A stretch of 64,000 bases of DNA, taken from contig NZ_JAIWNC010000050.1 of the NCBI RefSeq assembly GCF_020216025.1, forward strand, positions 1 through 64,000, read 5' to 3'. How positions within the stretch are numbered: position 1 is the first letter of the stretch; every line of letters begins with the position of its first letter. Shown in pieces: positions 44,687 through 52,427 of the stretch. The notes beneath the pieces are model-generated. The model was not told the origin of the DNA. It made no database searches and saw only the letters and a program-made list of their open reading frames with translations. The position numbers and the translations under genes were made by a program. This DNA is from Jidongwangia harbinensis (GTDB lineage Bacteria; Actinomycetota; Actinomycetes; Mycobacteriales; Micromonosporaceae).

Positions 44687-46803
44687 GGCGTGCCCGCGAC
44701 CCGGGACAGCGTGGTCACCGAGCCGGCGTTCGGCTCACCGGTGGCGGCCTCACCGGGGCTGCCCACGATGGCGTCCGCCTTGCCGTCCTTGTTCAGATCA
44801 CCCAGCACCAGCCCGGCGGCGAACCGGTCGTCTGCCTCGTCGGTGCCGTACACGTCCTGCTGACGGATCATCTGCAGCGCCGTCAGCGCCTTCGGCCGGG
44901 CGGTGCTGACCGCGCCGCCGGCGTAGGCGTACAGCACGCCCGCGTTGCCGTTGCGTCCCGGCGCGCCGATCAGCAGGTCGGCGTACCCGTCCGCGTTGAC
45001 GTCGCCGGTCGCGAACGCGCTGCCGTACAGGTCACCGGTCCGGTTGGGGTTGTTGGCGAAATCCGTCCCGGCCAGGCCGAAGGCGGCGCCGTGCGCGGTG
45101 TTGCCGCCCGGGAGGACGGTCACGGTGCCGGACTGCGGGTCGGCGTTCGGCGCCTCGCCGGGAATGCCGATCGCCACGTCGCCCCAGCCGTCCTTGTTGA
45201 AGTCGCCGACCGCCACCGCGGCACCGAAGCGGTCCCCGGTCTCGTTCGCCCCGCCGTTGCCGGCCTGGTTCGGGCCGACGCCGCCGGAGGTCACCGGGCC
45301 GTTGGCCGACCCGGGGATGATGAAGATCGCGCCGCCCTGCGGGTCCTCGCCCGGGGCCTCACCGGGCGCGCCGACCACCAGATCGGCGTGCACCGTGCCG
45401 GTCTTCGGGCCGAGGACGTTGCCGGCCGCCACCGAGGCGCCGAACAGGTCGCCGGCCTCGTTCGCGCCGCCGGCCGACGACTGGTTCACGAACCAGGCCT
45501 TGACCAGCCCGGACGCGCTGCCCTTGAGGACGGTCACCTCGCCGCTGCGCTTGCTGTCGATCACCTTGCCGGGTGTGCCGATCGCCAGGTCGGTGTAGCC
45601 GTCCGCGTTGAAGTCGCCGGCGGCCAGGCTCTTGCCGAACTCGTCCCCGGCGCCGTCGGTGCGGCCGATGTCGTTCTGGTCGAAGCCCTTGGCCTGGTCC
45701 AGGCCGTTGGCCGACCCGGAGAACACCGCGATCGCGCCGGCCTTGATCGTGCCGACCACCTCGCCCGGGGTGCCGATCGCCAGGTCGGCGTAGCCGTCCT
45801 TGTTGAAGTCGCCGGTGGCGAGCGCCGAGCCGAACCGGTCACCGGCCTCGTCCGCGGCGTTCCACCGGCTCTGCAGCAGCCGCTTGCCCGCAGCCGGTCC
45901 GTTCCGGCCGCCGGCGAACACGGTCACCGTGCCGGACGGCACGTCGTTCGCCGCTCCGGTGGTGTCCGCCGGGGCGCCGACCGCGACGTCCAGGAAACCG
46001 TCCTTGTTGAAGTCGGCGGTCGCGACCGCGGTGCCGAATCCGGCGTTGGCCACCGGCGCGACGCCGGCGTCCGTCGGGGTCAGCGTGAGCTGGTCGAACG
46101 GGTCCGCCGAGGCGGCCGGCAGGGTCAGCGCGGGCACCGGCTGGGCCACCACCGCGGCGGTCGTGTCGGACGAGCCGATGCAGCCCTTCTGCCCGGCCAG
46201 GCGGGCCACCGCCACCAGTTCGGCGCGGTTCTCGCCCAGGTCGCGGACCAGCGGCGCGCCGGCGTCGCCGCGGCACAGCCCGGCCGAGCCGGCCGGCGCC
46301 AGGTCGAGGCGGTCACCGGCGGCCTCCTCCACGGCGAACGTGGCGGCGTGCGGCTCGGTCGGGACCCAGGTGTCCGCGGTGCGCCCGAAGCCCACCGCGG
46401 TCAGCGCGTCGCCGGCCGCCGCGGCGGCCGTGGCACGCGGGATCGCGGCCGTCGTCACCGGCCGGGTCAGGATCGCCAGGGATAGGTTCGGTGCGGCGTC
46501 GGGCCGAACGTCCACCACCTTGACGGCGGCGCCGGACCGGAAGACCGCGGTGATCGCGGACGTCGAGCCGGCCACGCACTCCCGGGCGGTGAGCACCGCC
46601 CGCGGTCCGATCAGGACACCGGTGCAGGACCGGGCATCGGCCGCACCCGGCGTGCCGATCTGCAGCCGGGTGACGAAGTCGTACGCCGTGGGCGCGACCG
46701 GTCCACCGGCGGCGCGGGCGGCGGTGCCACCGGTCGCGCTCACCAGTACGGCGAGAACACAGACCGAGGCAGGACGAAGCAGTCGGGACAGTCCCCGTGA
46801 CAT
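44683..46803 (-). CDS. secreted FG-GAP beta-propeller with degenerate trypsin domain
   Basis: 706 aa from ATG 46803. Signal peptide (residues 10-32). A trypsin-like domain (about 40-230) has lost the triad: His in TAxHC is Glu75 (TAREC), Asp is Asn106 (PNLSLAIL) and Ser is Ala181 (GDAGAP). From about 255 there are seven FG-GAP repeats (DFNKDGxxDxxxGxPG), enough for a seven-bladed propeller with Ca-binding loops. Probably an adhesion or binding protein rather than an enzyme. Coupled to the GDPD gene. Confidence 0.88.
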   Translation of the reverse strand: MSRGLSRLLRPASVCVLAVLVSATGGTAARAAGGPVAPTAYDFVTRLQIGTPGAADARSCTGVLIGPRAVLTARECVAGSTSAITAVFRSGAAVKVVDVRPDAAPNLSLAILTRPVTTAAIPRATAAAAAGDALTAVGFGRTADTWVPTEPHAATFAVEEAAGDRLDLAPAGSAGLCRGDAGAPLVRDLGENRAELVAVARLAGQKGCIGSSDTTAAVVAQPVPALTLPAASADPFDQLTLTPTDAGVAPVANAGFGTAVATADFNKDGFLDVAVGAPADTTGAANDVPSGTVTVFAGGRNGPAAGKRLLQSRWNAADEAGDRFGSALATGDFNKDGYADLAIGTPGEVVGTIKAGAIAVFSGSANGLDQAKGFDQNDIGRTDGAGDEFGKSLAAGDFNADGYTDLAIGTPGKVIDSKRSGEVTVLKGSASGLVKAWFVNQSSAGGANEAGDLFGASVAAGNVLGPKTGTVHADLVVGAPGEAPGEDPQGGAIFIIPGSANGPVTSGGVGPNQAGNGGANETGDRFGAAVAVGDFNKDGWGDVAIGIPGEAPNADPQSGTVTVLPGGNTAHGAAFGLAGTDFANNPNRTGDLYGSAFATGDVNADGYADLLIGAPGRNGNAGVLYAYAGGAVSTARPKALTALQMIRQQDVYGTDEADDRFAAGLVLGDLNKDGKADAIVGSPGEAATGEPNAGSVTTLSRVAGTP

Positions 46804-46877
46804 CAAAGTTCCCCCGTGGAATCGTGCCGCTCGACCCCCGTGCCGAGTCGGACGGAGCGATGCTACTCGATTCCACG

Positions 46878-46897
46878 GGACCGGCGTGATCCCGGTC
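46878..46897 (-). terminator. possible terminator after guaB3
   Basis: GACCGG / CCGGTC stem (46879-46884, 46892-46897) with a 7-nt loop, 12 bp past the guaB3 stop. Short, so weak. Confidence 0.35.
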
Positions 46898-46909
46898 GAC
46901 GGTGGACGC

Positions 46910-48028
46910 TCAGCGGTCCAGGACCAGGGCCACCTTCTGGAACTCCTTGACGTCGCGGTAGCCACACTTGGCCATCGCCCGCCGCAGTCCGCCGAACAGG
47001 TTGAGCTGGCCGTCGGGGCGGTCGGCCGGGCCGTACAGCAGTTCCTCGAGGGTGCCGTCCGGCTCGCCGGCGATGCAGAAACCGCCGCGCGGCAGGCTCG
47101 GGTGGCTGGCCGCCGAGTGCCACCAGGCACCGCCGGCCGGCGCGCCCTCGGCCAGCGACAGCGGCTCGCCCAGCATCACCGCGTCGGCACCGCAGCCGAT
47201 CGCCTTGGCGATGTCGCCGGAGGTGGAGATGCCGCCGTCCGCGATCAGGTGGACGTACCGGCCGCCGGTCTCGTCCAGGTAGTCCCGCCGCGCCGCCGCG
47301 GCGTCCGCGATCGCGGTCGCCATCGGCACCCGGATGCCGAGCACCGTGTCGGTGGTGGCCCACTCGTCCGCGCCGACGCCCACGATCACGCCGGCCGCAC
47401 CGGTACGCATCAGGTGCAACGCGGTCTTGTAGTCGGTGCACCCGCCGACGATGACCGGCAGGTCCAGGTCGGCGATGAACTCCTTGAGGTTGAGCGGCTC
47501 GTCCGTGGTGGACACGTGCTCCGCGCTGACCAGCGTGCCCTGGATGACGAGCAGGTCGACGCCCGCGTCCAGGATCACCGGGGCCAGCGCCAGGGTGTGC
47601 TGCGGCGACACCCGGACGGCGACCGTGACGCCGCCGTCCCGGACCGCGCGCACCCGCTCCGCGATCAGCTCGGGGCGGATCGGCTCGGCGTACACCTCCT
47701 GCAACCGCCGGGTGGCGTCCGCCTCCTCGTCCAGCGAGGCCAGCTCCTCGAGAACCTTGGTGGGGTCCTCGTACCGGGTCCACAGTCCCTCGGCGTTGAG
47801 CACGCCCAGGCCGCCGAGGCGGCCCAGCGCGATCGCCGACTCCGGACTCATGGTGGCGTCGGACGGATGCGCGACGCAGGGGATCTTGAAGGGGTACGCG
47901 TCGACGCGCCACTCGGTGGACACGTCGTCGACGTCGCGGGTGCGCCGGCTCGGCACGATCGCGATGTCGTCGAGGTGATACCCCCGCTGCGCGGTCTTGC
48001 CCAGCCCGATCTCGACCACGTCACGCAT
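46910..48028 (-). CDS. guaB3: GuaB3 family IMP dehydrogenase-related protein
   Basis: 372 aa, IMPDH/GMPR TIM barrel without the CBS (Bateman) pair. The phosphate-binding ADGGISTSGDIAKAIGCGADAVMLG segment is present. The loop that carries the catalytic Cys in IMPDH (GPGxxCTTR) reads VGVGADEWATTDTVLG, with no cysteine. Placed directly after guaB (20 bp). Actinobacterial GuaB3 has no firmly assigned reaction; some relatives elsewhere act as GMP reductases. Confidence 0.92.
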   Translation of the reverse strand: MRDVVEIGLGKTAQRGYHLDDIAIVPSRRTRDVDDVSTEWRVDAYPFKIPCVAHPSDATMSPESAIALGRLGGLGVLNAEGLWTRYEDPTKVLEELASLDEEADATRRLQEVYAEPIRPELIAERVRAVRDGGVTVAVRVSPQHTLALAPVILDAGVDLLVIQGTLVSAEHVSTTDEPLNLKEFIADLDLPVIVGGCTDYKTALHLMRTGAAGVIVGVGADEWATTDTVLGIRVPMATAIADAAAARRDYLDETGGRYVHLIADGGISTSGDIAKAIGCGADAVMLGEPLSLAEGAPAGGAWWHSAASHPSLPRGGFCIAGEPDGTLEELLYGPADRPDGQLNLFGGLRRAMAKCGYRDVKEFQKVALVLDR

Positions 48029-48048
48029 GTCCTGACCTCATTTATGAG

Positions 48049-49536
48049 TTAACGGGAGTGATAGTTCGGTGCCTCGACGGTCATCTGGATGTCGTGCGGG
48101 TGGCTCTCCTTCAGACCTGCCGCGGTAATCCTGATGAGCTGGCCCTTGGCCTGCAAGTCCGGGATGGTCTCGGCACCGGCGTAACCCATCGCCAGGCGCA
48201 CCCCGCCGACCAGCTGGGCCACCACCCGCGACAGCGGGCCACGGTAGGGCACCTGGCCCTCGACGCCCTCCGGCACCAGCTTCTCCTCCGGCACGTCGTG
48301 CTGGAAGTAGCGGTCCTTGGAGTAGGACTTGGCCTGGCCACGCGACTGCATGGCGCCGAGCGACCCCATCCCGCGGTACGACTTGTACTGCTTGCCGTTC
48401 ATGAAGATCAGGTCGCCCGGGCTCTCCTCGGAGCCGGCCAGCAGCCCGCCCAGCATCACCGTCTCGGCGCCCGCCACCAGCGCCTTGGCGATGTCGCCGC
48501 TGTACTGGATGCCGCCGTCCGCGATCACCGGCACGCCGGCCGCCTGGCACGCCCGGGTGGCTTCCATGATGGCGGTGATCTGCGGTACGCCGACGCCCGC
48601 CACGATCCGCGTGGTGCAGATGGCACCGGGCCCCACGCCGACCTTCACCGCGTCCGCGCCGGCCTCGGCCATCGCCTTGGCGCCCGCGTAGGTCGCCACG
48701 TTCCCGCCGACGATGTCCGTGCCGGTGTCCCGCTTGAGCCGGGCGATCATGTCCAGCACCTGGCGCTGATGACCGTGCGAGGTGTCCACGATGATCACGT
48801 CGACACCCGCGTCGATCAGGCCCCGGGCCCGCTTGTACGCGTCGTCGCCGACACCCACCGCGGCGGCCACCCGGAGCCGGCCCTGCGGGTCCTTGGTCGC
48901 GTTCGGGTACTGCTCGCTCTTGGTGAAGTCCTTCACCGTGATCAGCCCGCGCAGCCGGCCGTTGTCGTCGACCAGCGGCAGCTTCTCCACCTTGTGCCGC
49001 TGCAGCAGCGCGAGCGCCTCGTCCTTGGTGACGCCGACCGCCGCGGTGATCAGCGGCATCCGCGTCATCACCTCGCGGACCTTGGCGCTGTCGTCGGTCA
49101 CGAACCGCATGTCGCGGTTCGTGACGATGCCGACCAGCACACCCTCGGCGTCCACCACCGGCACGCCGGAGATCCGGTACTTCCCGCAGAGCGCGTCGAC
49201 CTGCCGCAGGGTGTCGTCCGGGCTGCAGGTGATCGGGTTGGTGATCATGCCGGACTCGGAGCGCTTCACGAGGTCGACCTGGGCCGCCTGGTCCTCCGGG
49301 GACAGGTTGCGGTGCAGGACCCCGATGCCGCCCTCACGGGCCATGGCGATCGCCATCCGGGCCTCGGTGACGGTGTCCATCGCGGCCGACAGCAGCGGAA
49401 TCGACAGCTCGATGTTGCGGGTCAACCGCGTGATGGTGTTGACCCGGCTCGGGACGACATCCGATTCGCCCGGCTGGAGAAGAACGTCATCAAAGGTCAG
49501 GCCGAGCGGAACCGAGCGCGCCGATTCAATGTCCAC
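48049..49536 (-). CDS. guaB: IMP dehydrogenase
   Basis: 495 aa, IMP to XMP, the rate-limiting step towards GMP. TIM barrel start LTFDDVLLQPGESDVVPS, two CBS domains (about 100-215), catalytic Cys in GVGPGAICTTRIVAGVG, flap with MGSLGAM and KDRYFQ. GTG start; GGGGAT upstream is a weak ribosome site. Operon guaB-guaB3. Confidence 0.96.
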   Translation of the reverse strand: MDIESARSVPLGLTFDDVLLQPGESDVVPSRVNTITRLTRNIELSIPLLSAAMDTVTEARMAIAMAREGGIGVLHRNLSPEDQAAQVDLVKRSESGMITNPITCSPDDTLRQVDALCGKYRISGVPVVDAEGVLVGIVTNRDMRFVTDDSAKVREVMTRMPLITAAVGVTKDEALALLQRHKVEKLPLVDDNGRLRGLITVKDFTKSEQYPNATKDPQGRLRVAAAVGVGDDAYKRARGLIDAGVDVIIVDTSHGHQRQVLDMIARLKRDTGTDIVGGNVATYAGAKAMAEAGADAVKVGVGPGAICTTRIVAGVGVPQITAIMEATRACQAAGVPVIADGGIQYSGDIAKALVAGAETVMLGGLLAGSEESPGDLIFMNGKQYKSYRGMGSLGAMQSRGQAKSYSKDRYFQHDVPEEKLVPEGVEGQVPYRGPLSRVVAQLVGGVRLAMGYAGAETIPDLQAKGQLIRITAAGLKESHPHDIQMTVEAPNYHSR

Positions 49537-49643
49537 GGATCATCCCCAAGAGAGAAGGCGAGTGTCTCATCCTACCCATCGCGCGAGTCCGCTCCGCGGG
49601 GCGGACACCACGTGCGGGCCAGCACACACGCGCCCGACATGAG

Positions 49644-49649
49644 TACGGT
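49644..49649 (+). promoter_or_regulatory. -10 element of the DUF5319 gene, leaderless type
   Basis: TACGGT ends 6 nt before GTG 49656; no Shine-Dalgarno. This supports the GTG over the ATG at 49650. Confidence 0.5.
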
Positions 49650-49655
49650 ATGGGG

Positions 49656-50057
49656 GTGCAGGAAGAACCGATCGACCCGTTCACCGGCGACCCCGCCGAC
49701 CCGGCCGCGGAACTCGACGACGCCGACGACGACGTCGAGAGCGACCCGCTGACCGAGGCCGAGCGGCAGGACGTGCTCGAGGACCTCTCCGACCTGGAGA
49801 TCTACCAGGCGTTGCTGAGTCCGACGGGCATCCGTGGGCTGGTCATCGAGTGCGAGGACTGCCACGAGCCGCACTACTTCGACTGGGATCTGCTGCGCGG
49901 CAACCTGCGCCACCTACTCACCTCGGGGCGCCCCCGGGTCCACGAGCCGGCCTACGACCCGGACCCCGACCATTACGTAACGTGGGAGTACGCCCGCGGC
50001 TACGCCGACGGCGTTCACGACACCCTGACCGAAGGCACCGACGACGACCCCTCCTGA
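49656..50057 (+). CDS. DUF5319 family protein
   Basis: 133 aa acidic cytosolic protein: EPIDPFTGDPADP at the N-terminus, an acidic stretch, then a conserved C-terminal half with ECEDCHEPHYFDWDLLRGNL and a tyrosine-rich YVTWEYARGYADGV. The CxxC plus His may bind metal. Conserved next to and divergent from guaB2 in actinobacteria, including mycobacteria. Function unknown. Confidence 0.85.
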   Translation: MQEEPIDPFTGDPADPAAELDDADDDVESDPLTEAERQDVLEDLSDLEIYQALLSPTGIRGLVIECEDCHEPHYFDWDLLRGNLRHLLTSGRPRVHEPAYDPDPDHYVTWEYARGYADGVHDTLTEGTDDDPS

Positions 50058-50280
50058 GCGCAGTGCCCCGGCGGGCAGCGATCGACGTCCGCGCGGCCGT
50101 AGCCGCAGATCTCATCGGCAGCGGCGATTCTTGGAGCGAAATGGCCCGCCCGGGGGCAGGGCGCCTCCAAGACCTGCCTACGGCGCCAAGATTTTCGTCG
50201 GCGACTTGCACACCCGGACATCACGGAGCTTGCGGCCCGCCGTGCTCCGCCAGGTGCCCGCGCGACTCCCCGACCACCAC

Positions 50281-50600
50281 GCGTGTGCCGCAAGGGCGCG
50301 CCCCGCACCCAAACCCCCCACACCGCTCCCCCGACCGCCGCGCGTGTGACGCAAAGGCGCGCCCCGCACCCAAACCCCACACACCGCTCCCCCACCACCA
50401 CGCGTGTGCCGCAAAGGCGCGCCCCGCACCCAAACCCCCCACACCGCTCCCCCCACCACCACGCGTGTGCCGCAAAGGCGCGCCCCGCACCCAAACCCCA
50501 CACACCGCTCCCCCACCACCACGCGTGTGCCGCAAAGGCGCGCCCCGCACCCAAACCCCACACACGGCCACGGGGCGTGTGACGCCGGGGCGCGCTCCGC
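50281..50600. repeat. 60-61 bp tandem repeat, five copies plus a decayed sixth
   Basis: Units begin GCGTGTGNCGCAA... at 50281, 50342, 50402, 50463 and 50523, and a diverged one at 50575. They are conserved along the whole unit and contain CGCGCCCCGCACCCAAACCCC and a C-rich CCGCTCCCCCACCACCAC. The 60/61-bp alternation shifts the frame, so this is not coding. The rest of 50058-50766 holds no gene I can support. Confidence 0.9.
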
Positions 50601-50680
50601 GCCCGTCGCGTCGACCGGGGCGACCGGCCGGCGGAAACGGCGCGGGCGGCCCCGGTCACCCGGAACCGCCCGCCACCACC

Positions 50681-50780
50681 ATCCAGCCAAGCGCCAACCC
50701 ATCCAGCCAAGCGCCAACCCGGCCGGCTAAGCGCCAACCCATCCAGCCAAGCGCCAACCCGGCCGGCTAAGCGACCAATC
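50681..50780. repeat. 20-bp tandem repeat, five units
   Basis: ATCCAGCCAAGCGCCAACCC (50681, 50701, 50741) alternates with GGCCGGCTAAGCGCCAACCC (50721) and ends in a variant at 50761 that contains the bldM stop codon. Confidence 0.9.
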
Positions 50781-51618
50781 CGGCCCGGAAGCCCGCCGCC
50801 ACCGCGTGTGCCCGGTCCCGCGCACCCAGCTTGCGGAACAGCCGCCGGGCGTGCGTCTTCACGGTGTCCTCGGACACGAACAGCTCGCGCCCGATCTCGG
50901 CGTTGCTCTTGCCGTCCGCCATTCCGCGCAGCACCTGCAACTCACGTTCGGTGAGAGTGAGGCGCCGCCCGGCGGGTGCGCCCTCGGCCACCCCCACGCC
51001 GGTGCCGTCGTTGCCCGGCCAGACCATCGGTCGGCCGGTCGCCGGGTCCAGCGGCGCGTCTCCGCGCTGGGCCGGGACCATCGGCGAGTTGGGCAGCATG
51101 GCCGGCACGGTCCCGCTGTTCGGGGAGCCCATGCCGAGGCCGTCGCGGTGCAGCCCGCGGGCGGCGGCCGAGTTGGTGTTGCGGGCGCCGCCGGCCACGG
51201 TGGCCGGTTGCGCGTTGGCGCCGTTGATCGGCATGCCCGGTTGCGGGCGGACCGGTAGCAACAGCAGTAGTAGGGCTTTGGCGACCACGCTGACCAGGTC
51301 GTGTTCGACGCCGCGGATGACGCCTCGGGCACCGGCGGCGACTGCCGCGGCGGCGACCCGGGGGTCTTCGGCACCGAACAGGACGAGCTGTGCCTGCGGG
51401 GCGCGAGCGAGGACGCGCCGGGTGAAACCGACGCTGTCGGGACGGGTCACGGCGGTGTCGGCCAGCACGACCTCGGCCGGACGTTCAGCCAGACGGATCA
51501 TGGCCTCGGTCTCGCTGACCGCCGTCCGCACGACGCCGGTCATGCCGAGCCGGGCCGCGGTGGACGCGACGGTTTGGGCCGCCAGCGGGGTACGGACGCA
51601 CACGAGGACGGTACGCAC
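50767..51618 (-). CDS. bldM: BldM-like developmental response regulator
   Basis: 283 aa. The C-terminal LuxR HTH (about 220-283) is very close to Streptomyces BldM: ERELQVLRGMADGKSNAEIG, SEDTVKTHARRLF, ARDRAHAVAAGFR. The N-terminal 120 residues look like a receiver lacking the acidic pair and a clear phosphoacceptor pocket, and a Pro/Gly/Asn-rich linker of about 95 residues is inserted before the HTH. GTG with AAGGAGGA upstream. Divergent from whiD, as in Streptomyces. Orthology is by HTH similarity and context. Confidence 0.8.
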   Translation of the reverse strand: MRTVLVCVRTPLAAQTVASTAARLGMTGVVRTAVSETEAMIRLAERPAEVVLADTAVTRPDSVGFTRRVLARAPQAQLVLFGAEDPRVAAAAVAAGARGVIRGVEHDLVSVVAKALLLLLLPVRPQPGMPINGANAQPATVAGGARNTNSAAARGLHRDGLGMGSPNSGTVPAMLPNSPMVPAQRGDAPLDPATGRPMVWPGNDGTGVGVAEGAPAGRRLTLTERELQVLRGMADGKSNAEIGRELFVSEDTVKTHARRLFRKLGARDRAHAVAAGFRAGLVA

Positions 51619-51849
51619 AGTGATCCTCCTTCTCTCTCAGAGGAGATCACGCGAGGGCCGCAGCATTACGCGCTTTAGATGGAAAAAACAGGAAAGATCG
51701 GAACGGGTTACGGGGGCGATGCAAGAAGGCTCACGAAGACATCGACATCTCGCGTGTGAGGCGGCGACCGCGGGGGTACACCCGGCGCAGGCCGGTGACC
51801 GGTCCCGAAATGACAACACTCCGCGGTGCCGCGCGGGAGGAGGGTGTTG

Positions 51850-52239
51850 ATGTCGAACGTTCGCAGACTGCCCGGGCCCATCGCCGACCTTTGGGATTGG
51901 CAGCGACTCGGCCTGTGCAGGGGGCGGGACAGCGCCCAGTTCTTCCACCCCGACGGCGAGCGCGGGTCGTCCCGCAACCGCCGCGAGGCGAAGGCCAAGA
52001 GTGTCTGCGGCGCCTGCCCGGTTCGGGCGGAATGCGCCGCGCACGCTCTCGCGGTCCGTGAGCCGTACGGGGTCTGGGGAGGTTTCAGCGAAGCGGAGCG
52101 GCTGCGGCTGCTCGCGGTCGGCTGGGAGGACCTTGCCGACCGGCATCACGGACGCGTCGACCTTGCCCGGCTCGAGGCACGCCTCGGCCGACCCCACAAG
52201 TCCGCGGTACCGGCACAACGGCAGGTACCGGCGGCCTGA
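51850..52239 (+). CDS. whiD: WhiB-family Fe-S regulator, WhiD type
   Basis: 129 aa. Four cluster cysteines C23, C53, C56 and C62 (LC...VCGAC....C), the WDW segment and FFHPDGERG before them, and the sigma-interacting turn YGVWGG (residues 73-78). The sequence RLPGPIADLWDWQ and AAHALAVREPYGVWGG match Streptomyces WhiD (WhiB3 class in mycobacteria), needed for late sporulation. ATG 51850 follows GGAGGAGG. Its neighbours bldM and guaB support the assignment. Confidence 0.9.
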   Translation: MSNVRRLPGPIADLWDWQRLGLCRGRDSAQFFHPDGERGSSRNRREAKAKSVCGACPVRAECAAHALAVREPYGVWGGFSEAERLRLLAVGWEDLADRHHGRVDLARLEARLGRPHKSAVPAQRQVPAA

Positions 52240-52273
52240 CGCCGCCCGACACGCGGAATCACCACACAGCTCG

Positions 52274-52312
52274 CGGCGCGGCCCAGATGCTCCGGCCGCG
52301 CCGTTCTGTTCA
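52274..52312 (+). terminator. terminator of whiD
   Basis: Perfect 10-bp stem CGGCGCGGCC / GGCCGCGCCG (52274-52283, 52294-52303) followed by TTCTGTT. Confidence 0.8.
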
Positions 52313-52427
52313 GCGGTTCATCAACCGCATCGGTGGACATGCAAGCCACCGTAGGAGCGAATCTCCGCCCGAAGTCGGACGCGCAGTGCGGCTTCGGCGA
52401 CCGCCCCTACCGACCCCGGCGCGCCGA

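Noticed and set aside
50283..50582. Open frames of about 100 aa on both strands through the 60-bp repeats (CRKGAPRTQTPHTAP units)
   Set aside because: The unit alternates between 60 and 61 bp, so no frame is maintained, and all phases stay open because of composition only.
50281..50600. Possible CRISPR array (60-61 bp period equals a type I-E repeat plus spacer)
   Set aside because: The units are conserved along their full length, so there are no variable spacers; no cas gene is in the window.
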